Shown piece by piece: positions 1 through 5,428 of a stretch of 5,428 nucleotides of DNA (positions are counted from its first letter, which is position 1; every line of letters starts with the position of its first letter). The position numbers were made by a program, and so were the translations under genes. This DNA comes from CAZJAT01 sp964544145. GTDB lineage: Bacteria > Hydrothermota > 32-111. The notes under the pieces were generated by a model. It was given only the letters and a program-made list of their open reading frames with translations, had not been told where the DNA came from and made no database searches. The DNA is taken from NCBI GenBank assembly GCA_964544145.1, contig CAZJAT010000052.1, forward strand, positions 1-5,428, read 5' to 3'.

Positions 1-388
1 TAAATACAAACACTTTAATTCAAATGATATCATTTTTCACGGCAATATGGGGCGTGATGAAATTTACAGTATGCTTGAACAAACTGATTATCTGATAATG
101 CCGTCATTGATGAATGAGACATTCGGGCTCACGATTATAGAAGCTATGAGTATGGGGGTTCCGGTAATTGGCACAAATATAGGGTCAAGGAAGGAATTGA
201 TAGACAGGAATCGGGGATTTTTAGCTAATCCGGATGAGGAATCTCTTTGTTCGGCTATTGATGAATCGCGGAAAATCTCGGATAATCAATATATGGAACT
301 TTCTGAACATGCATATAAATTTTCTCTGAGATTCAATGAAAAGGATATTAATGAAGAAATGCTTTCAATTTACAGGAATCTGTTATGA
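1..388 (+). CDS. Glycosyltransferase family 4, C-terminal fragment (5' end outside window)
   Basis: The reading frame is open from base 2 to a TGA at 386-388, giving 128 residues with no start in the window; the ATG at 47 is internal. The visible part is the C-terminal Rossmann-like donor-binding domain of a GT-B retaining glycosyltransferase (GT4, Glycos_transf_1). It has a strand and helix ending in 'IIFHGNMGRDEIYSML', then 'YLIMPS', then the diagnostic E-x7-E signature in 'NETFGLTIIEAMSMGVPVIG', and then the family's 'GS..ELI....GFL..P.' nucleotide-sugar contact region. Enzymes of this kind transfer a sugar from a nucleotide sugar to a lipid-linked glycan on the cytoplasmic face of the membrane. 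The stop overlaps the next start as ATGA, indicating translational coupling. Family assignment is secure; donor and acceptor sugars cannot be told. Confidence 0.93.
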   Translation, partial: KYKHFNSNDIIFHGNMGRDEIYSMLEQTDYLIMPSLMNETFGLTIIEAMSMGVPVIGTNIGSRKELIDRNRGFLANPDEESLCSAIDESRKISDNQYMELSEHAYKFSLRFNEKDINEEMLSIYRNLL

Positions 389-1050
389 ATCATTCAATTA
401 TGATAACATTTTCCGGAATTGATTCATCGGGTAAGAGCACTCAGATAAATTTATTGAGAAATATGCTTACTAAGAAGGGCATAAATCCTATAATTATTTG
501 GAGCCGAGGGGGATATACCTCTCTGCTTCAATGGATAAAGGATATATTACGAAAATTAAATCCTAAGATCATGCCTAAAGCGGGTGATGAAGAAGAACAT
601 GAGATACTTTATTCATCCGGCATTAAATCACGCATATGGCTTTTCTTGGCAATGCTGGATCTAATACGGCTGTATTCTGTTAGTATCAGGATATTGCAGA
701 TGAGAGGGAAAACTGTTATATGTGATAGGTATCTGCATGACACTGAGATTGATTTTCATTTGAAATTCCCTCAAATAGATTTCAAAACATGGATATTATG
801 GAGAATTCTGCTTAAGACGTCTGTGAAACCCAGTCTTTCATTTATGTTTGAAATACCGCTTTCAGTGTCTTTAGAACGTTCTATCAGGAAAAAAGAGCCA
901 TTTAGTGAAAACAGAGAGAGAAGGGTATTGAGATATAAGGCCTATATGAAAATGAAAAAAGAGTTGAGATGGGATTATTATATTGATGGCACAGAGAGTA
1001 TTGATAAAGTAAGATATCAAATTATAAGGGCGCTCAATGAAAATTGCTGA
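385..1050 (+). CDS. Thymidylate-kinase-like P-loop kinase in a surface-glycan operon
   Basis: A 221-residue protein with the fold signatures of thymidylate kinase. The Walker A loop is 'GIDSSGKST' at residues 11-19. 'WSRGGY' (39-44) lies where TMPK has its REPGG sugar/phosphate-binding loop. The DR(Y/H) motif is 'CDRY' (113-116). 'FMFEIPLSVSLERS' (153-166) matches the LDV-P-x-x-A-x-x-R strand and helix. A basic, lid-like stretch at 165-183 is rich in Arg and Lys. The loop differs from housekeeping Tmk (FEG-D-G-x-GKST): Glu is Ser and the segment reads SGIDSSGKST. The 60-100 region is also longer and hydrophobic. With its place between glycosyltransferases, this argues against its being the cell's dTMP kinase. 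Such paralogues occur in polysaccharide loci with unknown substrate. The start ATG overlaps the previous stop (ATGA) and has AGGA at 374-377, 7 nt upstream. The gene overlaps the next by 14 nt. Confidence 0.85.
   Translation: MNHSIMITFSGIDSSGKSTQINLLRNMLTKKGINPIIIWSRGGYTSLLQWIKDILRKLNPKIMPKAGDEEEHEILYSSGIKSRIWLFLAMLDLIRLYSVSIRILQMRGKTVICDRYLHDTEIDFHLKFPQIDFKTWILWRILLKTSVKPSLSFMFEIPLSVSLERSIRKKEPFSENRERRVLRYKAYMKMKKELRWDYYIDGTESIDKVRYQIIRALNENC
1026..1030 (+). promoter_or_regulatory. Shine-Dalgarno AAGGG for the APH-like gene
   Basis: AAGGG lies 6 nt before the ATG at 1037, inside the end of the preceding gene. It supports that ATG over the in-frame ATG at 1052, which has no comparable purine-rich site, and so supports a 14-nt gene overlap. 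Confidence 0.6.
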
Positions 1051-2140
1051 GATGATAAAGAGAGAATCATTTGAAAGCATACTTATTAATACAGTCAATG
1101 AATTCTATCCCGAAAGGATATTCTCATTTTATAATGGCTCTGGAAGCACTTTCTATATGCACCCAACTCTGAATACTATATCAGTGAGTAAATGTAAATC
1201 CGCTATCAGGAATTATATTAAAAGGGAATTTACATATAATAATATACTGAAAAACACAATGGCGCAAATATATGTCAATGCTGCATTCAATATGCCTGAA
1301 TTAATCTCACAAAAAGCATTTTCTTGGTCCCCAAGCAGGGATTATGATGATTCAATGCTTATATTTCCATCAAACAGGAAGATACGGTTCATGGACTTCT
1401 GTTCAGGAAATTCCCGAGTCTGTATGAAACACGGATACAACAATATGATGATTCAGAAGGAAATAGAATTCCGCAAAAAGTATGAAAATCAACCATTTAT
1501 TCTTAAAATTCTGGAATCAGATGAGCGATATTACACAGAATCAATATTGAGTGGTCAGAGTGTGATAAGAATTGCTGATAGAGATAAAAGAAATAGATAC
1601 AGAGAAATGGCAGTGAATATGCTTGATAGGTTTGGAAATGAGTCTAAAAACAATGAAGATATTAAGGTATATGCAGAAAGCCTAAATGAGCATATTGAGA
1701 AATCACTTTCAGATGTTAGGTATAAAGAACTGAAAATATTATGCAGTGATGTGTGTAATGCGGTTGAACCGGGTATTATTGAAAAGCGGCTGTCTCATGG
1801 TGATTTGCAGGAAGGCAATATGTGGGTGGATGATAGGGAGAATATATACATTTTGGATTGGGAATCCTGTGAGATAAGGTCATCTCTCTATGATGATGCG
1901 GTTTTCTATTATAATACAAGAAATGCTTATGATTATGTCAATGCATTGACACGAATAACAGAAAACATATATAATATTAATAGTATAGGAAGAGCGGGTA
2001 AAAACTCAGTCAGGATATTTATATTAGAAGACATCAAATGGATGATTGATGAAATGTCTGTTATGAACGGATATGAACCCATAGGTTTAAATGTTCTTAA
2101 ACAAAAGCATATACAGGAATCTATACGAAGAATAATATGA
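1037..2140 (+). CDS. APH/choline-kinase-like phosphotransferase (protein-kinase-like fold)
   Basis: A 367-residue protein of the aminoglycoside-phosphotransferase superfamily (APH, PF01636-like). The catalytic loop is 'HGDLQEGN' (254-261), matching HGD-x-x-x-x-N with D256 as catalytic base and N261 as metal ligand. 'ILDWE' (272-276) is the DFG-equivalent, with D274 as second metal ligand. The preceding strand and helix and the all-helical C-lobe fit. The N-lobe is less conserved, but 'RVCMKHG' (127-133) followed by 'KEIEFRKKY' (141-149) resembles the beta3 lysine (K131) and helix-C glutamate (E142 or E144). 'ESILSGQ' (168-174) resembles the hinge. About 110 N-terminal residues precede this and match no domain I recognise. 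The expected activity is ATP-dependent phosphorylation of a small-molecule or glycan hydroxyl. The operon context makes a sugar or carrier-linked glycan a more natural substrate than an antibiotic; this is inference. The stop overlaps the next start (ATGA). Confidence 0.85.
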   Translation: MKIAEMIKRESFESILINTVNEFYPERIFSFYNGSGSTFYMHPTLNTISVSKCKSAIRNYIKREFTYNNILKNTMAQIYVNAAFNMPELISQKAFSWSPSRDYDDSMLIFPSNRKIRFMDFCSGNSRVCMKHGYNNMMIQKEIEFRKKYENQPFILKILESDERYYTESILSGQSVIRIADRDKRNRYREMAVNMLDRFGNESKNNEDIKVYAESLNEHIEKSLSDVRYKELKILCSDVCNAVEPGIIEKRLSHGDLQEGNMWVDDRENIYILDWESCEIRSSLYDDAVFYYNTRNAYDYVNALTRITENIYNINSIGRAGKNSVRIFILEDIKWMIDEMSVMNGYEPIGLNVLKQKHIQESIRRII

Positions 2141-3282
2141 AAAAGATACTATTTGTCAATCAGGCAATCAACCATAATACGATAGAGCTATTCAATAGAT
2201 TGTCATATTACTATGGTAAGGGCATAGTGTTGACGGGTACTCAAATAGAGGGAAATAAAAGCCATCTGGAATATGTTATAACTTCTGCTCACAATGCAAA
2301 AAATTATTTTACGAGAATATTAAGCTGGATCAGTTTTATCTATCATATAAGACGCTGGCTGATTGTTAATTTAAAAAATATTGATTATGTTCTTGTATAC
2401 AGCAATCCTCCAATAGCTCCTTTATATATAGGTTATTTATGCAGGAAACGCAGAATCAGATACTCTGTAATGGTATGGGATATATATCCCAATCTTATTG
2501 AAAAGATGTCACTTTCATTATTCTTCAAACCCATATTAAGTTTATGGCATATATTTAATAAGAAGATATATGATTGTGCACAATCTGTCATCACATTGGG
2601 TGATGAGATGGCATGCATTGTAAATGATGATATGAGTGACAATACAGCTCATATAATTGAGAATTGGTCAAGTCCCGGATATATGAAACCGGTTAAAAAA
2701 TCTGATAATGTATTTATAGAAAAACACAATTTATCAAATAAATTTATTGTATTATATTCCGGTAAGATGGGTTTAGGCCATGAAATTAAAACCATATTAA
2801 AAGCATCTGAAGATTGCCGGGACAATGATGTTGTTTTCCTTTTCATCGGTTCCGGTCCCGGTGCTGATATTGTAAGAAAGCATATGACTTTGAGTAAAAA
2901 ATCCAATGTGAGATATCTCCCTCTTCAGGACTCGGAGATGTTCAAATATTCAATGGCATCCGGTGATGTGGGCATTGTATCCCAGTTGAAGGGCTTGGAA
3001 AAGTATTTTATGCCAAGTAAAACATATGATATGATGGCAGCAGGGTTACCATTAATAGGAATTAGCTCAGGACAAAATGATTTAAGGAAGACCATATCAA
3101 AATATGAATGTGGGTACAATGTAAACAGCGGTGACTCAAAAAATCTGCTGGAATGTATTGTGAAATTAAAGAGTGATTTAGGAATACGCATTTTAATGTC
3201 AAATAACAGCAGAAAAGCTGTTGATACCTTTTTCAATATTGATATTGTATTCAAACGTTATACTGAAATACTGAAAATATAA
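2137..3282 (+). CDS. Glycosyltransferase family 4, WbuB-like, complete
   Basis: A 381-residue GT-B enzyme. The N-terminal domain begins with strand 'MKKILFVNQ', has 'VLVYSNPP' (85-92), and then 'VMVWDIYPN' (111-119), the D-x-YP motif typical of WbuB/WbpY-type GT4 enzymes. The C-terminal donor domain starts near 'FIVLYSGKMGLGHEIKTIL' (203-221). It continues with 'FLFIGSGP' (234-241) and ends in 'MPSKTYDMMAAGLPLIG' (292-308), the PSK-x-Y-E...AAG signature. The glutamate of that signature is Asp298 here. The usual glycine-rich acceptor loop near the N-terminus is not evident. The likely role is cytoplasmic sugar transfer to a polyprenyl-linked acceptor; related enzymes often use HexNAc-type donors, but the donor cannot be read here. 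A hydrophobic helix at about 61-77 ('ILSWISFIYH' onward) next to basic residues suggests peripheral membrane contact. The start lies in an ATGA overlap with only weak GAAG (2127-2130) upstream, so coupling from the previous gene is likely. Confidence 0.92.
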   Translation: MKKILFVNQAINHNTIELFNRLSYYYGKGIVLTGTQIEGNKSHLEYVITSAHNAKNYFTRILSWISFIYHIRRWLIVNLKNIDYVLVYSNPPIAPLYIGYLCRKRRIRYSVMVWDIYPNLIEKMSLSLFFKPILSLWHIFNKKIYDCAQSVITLGDEMACIVNDDMSDNTAHIIENWSSPGYMKPVKKSDNVFIEKHNLSNKFIVLYSGKMGLGHEIKTILKASEDCRDNDVVFLFIGSGPGADIVRKHMTLSKKSNVRYLPLQDSEMFKYSMASGDVGIVSQLKGLEKYFMPSKTYDMMAAGLPLIGISSGQNDLRKTISKYECGYNVNSGDSKNLLECIVKLKSDLGIRILMSNNSRKAVDTFFNIDIVFKRYTEILKI

Positions 3283-3285
3283 ATT

Positions 3286-4449
3286 ATGAATAGAGAAATT
3301 CTCAATAATAACACATATAAATTCATTATTACAGCTATGAATAGCAAATTATCAGCTGAAGATGAGAAATTCATAAGAGAGTGTTTCATGGTATGTGATG
3401 AATATAAACTGTTGAATTCTGCTATTGAGCATGATGTTGCAGGTATTATATTCTTCAGAATGAAGCAGATGGGTATTATCAGTAAATCAGGAAAATGGGA
3501 AGAAATGTACATTAAAACTCAAAAGAGAATAACAGAATATCTTGAGGAAATTAAATCAATAGCATTATATGCGGAAAAAGAGAGCATTGAATTCATATTG
3601 CTTAAAAACAGCGGTATCTCAATGCAATATATGGATGATTATGGTATATGCCCTATGGGAGATATTGATGTTTTAGTAAAAGATTCTGATTTTATGCAAT
3701 TACACAGAATAATTGAAAAATGCGGATTCTCACTCAAATTCAGGTCCCCTAATGAGCAGGCAAATGAAGAATATATTCTTCAGCATGGTTCAGCTGAATA
3801 TTTAAAACATATTGAGTCAGGTAATATGTGGCTTGAAATTTCTAATAGGAGTATATCCGGAAGGTGGATAAGACCTGATCAGGAACCTCCGACAGATATG
3901 CTCTTTAAGCGGGCTGAATCCATATTGAAAAATATAAAGATACTTTCACCTGAAGACAATCTGCTGCAGGTATGTCTCCATACTGCAAAACACTCATATA
4001 ATCGAGCTCCCGGTTTGCGGCTGCATCTTGATGTTGAAAGGATTGTAAGAAACAGCAGAATTGACTGGCAGTTGTTTACAGAAAATACAGTTAAACTGAA
4101 AGTGAAAACACCTGTATATTTTTCATTAAATATTGCTGATGAGTTGTTTAATCTGGGTATCCCTCATTATGTTTTATCAGCACTTAAACCTAATTCTATC
4201 AGGTACAGGGCAATTAGAAGAATTCTGAAACAGACAGGATTGATGCATCCTCATGCCAGAAAATTTACTAAATGGACATTCATATATTTTCAGGTGATGC
4301 TGTATGATTCATTTGGTGATATTTTAAAACTGCTTTTCCCGGATGTATCATATATGAAATCCTATTATAAAGTACAGGGTAATATGAACTTAATGAAGGT
4401 TTATTTACTGAGAATCAGGGATATTGTTATAAGAAGGAGTCTAATCTGA
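3286..4449 (+). CDS. NTP_transf_5-type nucleotidyltransferase-fold protein
   Basis: A 387-residue protein matching the uncharacterised nucleotidyltransferase family PF14907. The N-terminal helical part ends in 'AIEHDVAGIIFFRM' (46-59), like the family's A-x-x-H-G-V-x-x-L-L. 'FILLKNSGIS' (103-112) matches L-L-K-G. 'GDIDVLV' (125-131) gives the D-x-D metal site (D126, D128), and 'MWLEISNR' (181-188) supplies the likely third carboxylate, E184. 'LSPEDNLLQVCLHTAKHS' (220-237) followed by 'LRLHLDVERIV' (244-254) and 'IDWQLF' (259-264) is the conserved helical C-terminal part. Departures are N109 for the usual Gly after LLK and M124 where Arg often precedes the GDID motif. Family members occur in exopolysaccharide and peptide-modification clusters; their reaction is not established to my knowledge. 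The start is 3 nt after the previous stop with no clear Shine-Dalgarno, suggesting reinitiation by ribosomes from upstream. The stop overlaps the next ATG (TGATG). Confidence 0.82.
   Translation: MNREILNNNTYKFIITAMNSKLSAEDEKFIRECFMVCDEYKLLNSAIEHDVAGIIFFRMKQMGIISKSGKWEEMYIKTQKRITEYLEEIKSIALYAEKESIEFILLKNSGISMQYMDDYGICPMGDIDVLVKDSDFMQLHRIIEKCGFSLKFRSPNEQANEEYILQHGSAEYLKHIESGNMWLEISNRSISGRWIRPDQEPPTDMLFKRAESILKNIKILSPEDNLLQVCLHTAKHSYNRAPGLRLHLDVERIVRNSRIDWQLFTENTVKLKVKTPVYFSLNIADELFNLGIPHYVLSALKPNSIRYRAIRRILKQTGLMHPHARKFTKWTFIYFQVMLYDSFGDILKLLFPDVSYMKSYYKVQGNMNLMKVYLLRIRDIVIRRSLI
4432..4439 (+). promoter_or_regulatory. Strong Shine-Dalgarno AGAAGGAG for the sugar transferase
   Basis: AGAAGGAG lies 9 nt before the ATG at 4449, inside the end of the nucleotidyltransferase-like gene. 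It is the best ribosome-binding site in the window and fixes the start of the phosphoglycosyl transferase. Its strength suggests this enzyme is translated at least as well as its neighbours. Confidence 0.75.
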
Positions 4450-5042
4450 TGAATGATGCATTGCTTTGCAAGAGGATTTTTGACGTAAATGCGACATTGC
4501 TTTTTTTCTCTGTATTTTGGCCATTTTTTTTAATTATTTATGTTCTTGTGTACATGACATCGGGTAAACCTGTATTCTTTATTCAGGAGCGACTGGGGCA
4601 GAAAGGTATTGTCTTTGGCATAATAAAATTCAGAACAATGATTGTTAATGCTGTAAAAACCGGCAAGGGTATATTTGTTGAAGAAAATGACATGAGGATT
4701 ACACGAGTAGGGAATATTTTAAGAAAAACCTCTATGGATGAATTGCCTCAATTGATAAATGTTTTAAAGGGTGATATGAGTATAGTAGGTCCAAGACCTC
4801 CTCTACCCGATTATCCTAAAACATATGAAGAATACACATCAGCAGTTAAACAGAGATTTGAGTTCAAACCCGGAATAACCGGCTATGCGCAGATAAGCGG
4901 TAGAAAGAATCTGGACTGGGATGAGAGATTCGGATTTGATACTATATATGTTAATTCATACTCATTCTGGATGGATATGTATATACTGATTAAATCTGTT
5001 ATTGCAATAATTTCAAAAGAAGGTGTTTATGGAGACCAATAA
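4449..5042 (+). CDS. Initiating polyprenyl-phosphate phosphoglycosyl transferase (bacterial sugar transferase, PglC/WcaJ-core type)
   Basis: A 197-residue protein covering the full minimal sugar-transferase domain (PF02397), about the size of Campylobacter PglC. 'KRIFDV' (8-13) precedes a single hydrophobic segment (about 15-36) holding Pro25, consistent with the re-entrant membrane helix of monotopic enzymes. Then come 'KFRTM' (60-64), the catalytic Asp-Glu pair in 'SMDELPQL' (D97, E98), 'NVLKGDMSIVGPRP' (104-117), 'KPGITGYAQISGR' (140-152) and 'DTIYV' (164-168). The family moves a sugar-1-phosphate from a UDP-sugar to polyprenyl phosphate through a covalent Asp intermediate on the inner face of the membrane, the first committed step of glycan assembly. 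The sugar is unknown. There is no N-terminal WcaJ-type multi-pass extension. The 3' end overlaps the ATP-grasp gene by 14 nt. Confidence 0.96.
   Translation: MNDALLCKRIFDVNATLLFFSVFWPFFLIIYVLVYMTSGKPVFFIQERLGQKGIVFGIIKFRTMIVNAVKTGKGIFVEENDMRITRVGNILRKTSMDELPQLINVLKGDMSIVGPRPPLPDYPKTYEEYTSAVKQRFEFKPGITGYAQISGRKNLDWDERFGFDTIYVNSYSFWMDMYILIKSVIAIISKEGVYGDQ
5018..5023 (+). promoter_or_regulatory. Shine-Dalgarno AGAAGG for the ATP-grasp gene
   Basis: AGAAGG lies 5 nt before the ATG at 5029, within the last codons of the sugar transferase. It supports ATG 5029 as the start; an in-frame GTG at 5023 overlaps this site and is less likely. Confidence 0.6.
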
Positions 5043-5428
5043 AGCACTCAACTTCCTCATCTCTTCAGTTGGGAGACGTGTTGAACTTGTTCAATTGCTG
5101 AAAAAGACGATGAATGAGATGAAGATAAATGGGACAATAATAGGAATGGATATTGACAGGACTGCTCCTGCTCTTCATTTCTGTGATTCTTATTATATTG
5201 TACCGCCATGTAATGAGCAATCATATATTGATAAAATAATTAATATCGGGAATGAGCATAATATTACTGTACTTATTCCTACAATTGATACTGAATTGCC
5301 CTTTCTTGCAGAGCAGAGGGAATATATTGAAAATGAAACAAACATGACAGTAATGGTATCGGAGATTGAAATAATTGAAATATTCTTCAATAAGAATAAA
5401 ACATCTGAATATTTCCAACGTAATGATA
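5029..5428 (+). CDS. CarB-like ATP-grasp protein, N-terminal part (3' end outside window)
   Basis: The frame is open from ATG 5029 to the window end, giving 133 whole codons. 'FLISSVGRRVELV' (9-21) is the start typical of the carbamoyl-phosphate-synthase-large-subunit-like ATP-grasp proteins found in surface-glycan clusters. It is followed by a Rossmann-like pre-ATP-grasp domain: 'IIGMDID' (37-43), 'CDSYYIVPP' (52-60), 'YIDKIINI' (66-73) and 'VLIPTIDTEL' (81-90). The region near 'FFNKNKTSEYF' (119-129) resembles the 'dK' helix that opens the ATP-grasp domain; the nucleotide-binding lysines and metal-binding carboxylates would lie beyond the window. Family members form a carboxylate-amine (or thiol) bond via an acyl phosphate. 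Beside a PglC-like enzyme, possible jobs are making a precursor or attaching an amino acid to a sugar, but this is inference. The 14-nt overlap with the upstream gene indicates coupling. Confidence 0.88.
   Translation, partial: METNKALNFLISSVGRRVELVQLLKKTMNEMKINGTIIGMDIDRTAPALHFCDSYYIVPPCNEQSYIDKIINIGNEHNITVLIPTIDTELPFLAEQREYIENETNMTVMVSEIEIIEIFFNKNKTSEYFQRND

Noticed and set aside
47..388. Small complete gene starting at ATG 47
   Set aside because: The frame is open upstream to the window edge, and the residues before Met continue a GT4 strand ('IIFHGN'), so it is the end of a larger gene.
385..1050. Housekeeping thymidylate kinase (tmk)
   Set aside because: The P-loop flank and REPGG loop differ from Tmk, and the gene sits inside a coupled glycan operon.
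871..1098. Open frame on the minus strand across the end of the TMPK-like gene
   Set aside because: It lies opposite two genes with clear family motifs, has no recognisable domain, and is an expected by-product of AT-rich coding DNA.
1037..2140. Antibiotic-resistance aminoglycoside phosphotransferase
   Set aside because: The catalytic motif is shared by the whole superfamily; length, long N-terminus and glycan-operon context do not support a resistance role.
2433..3512. Four minus-strand open frames under the GT4 and nucleotidyltransferase-like genes
   Set aside because: All are antisense to well-supported coding sequence, show no motifs and have composition typical of shadow frames.
5081..5094. 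Short inverted repeat TTGAAC-TT-GTTCAA
   Set aside because: A 6-bp stem with a 2-nt loop inside a conserved coding motif, with no T-run after it; not a terminator and too short for an operator call without other copies.
5193..5418. Two overlapping minus-strand frames with hydrophobic residues opposite the ATP-grasp gene
   Set aside because: Hydrophobicity arises from the complement of Asn/Ile-rich codons; the plus-strand frame has clear pre-ATP-grasp motifs.

Overview
The window is a block of co-directional (+ strand) genes from a cell-surface polysaccharide or glycoconjugate biosynthesis locus. It is cut at both ends: the first gene lacks its N-terminal part and the last lacks its C-terminal part. 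By eye the DNA is AT-rich, with roughly one third G+C on the lines I counted. Arginine is often AGA/AGG and isoleucine often ATA. Several starts have plain Shine-Dalgarno sequences. This fits a low-GC bacterium, for example a gut or anaerobic Clostridia-type organism. A methanogenic archaeon carrying bacterial-type glycan genes cannot be excluded, and no marker in the window fixes the taxonomy.

Layout: (1) 1-388, C-terminal end of a family-4 glycosyltransferase. (2) 385-1050, thymidylate-kinase-like P-loop kinase. (3) 1037-2140, APH/choline-kinase-like phosphotransferase. (4) 2137-3282, complete GT4/WbuB-like glycosyltransferase. (5) 3286-4449, nucleotidyltransferase-fold protein of the NTP_transf_5 type. 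(6) 4449-5042, small membrane phosphoglycosyl transferase of the PglC/WcaJ-core type. (7) 5029-5428, N-terminal part of a CarB-like ATP-grasp protein. Junctions are overlaps of 4, 14, 4, 1 and 14 nt plus one gap of 3 nt. There is therefore no room for internal terminators or conventional intergenic promoters, and the block reads as one translationally coupled operon. No RNA gene, mobile element, CRISPR array or substantial repeat was seen.

Likely joint role: the PglC-like enzyme would load the first sugar-1-phosphate onto a polyprenyl-phosphate carrier, and the two GT4 enzymes would extend the glycan in the cytoplasm. The less usual part is a set of three phosphate/nucleotide-handling proteins (TMPK-like, APH-like and NTase-like) plus an ATP-grasp ligase beside the glycosyltransferases. 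These are the best candidates for an unassigned decoration or precursor pathway, such as phosphorylation, nucleotidyl activation or amino-acid ligation of the glycan. That role is inference. The families are recognisable from motifs, but no substrate can be read from the sequence.
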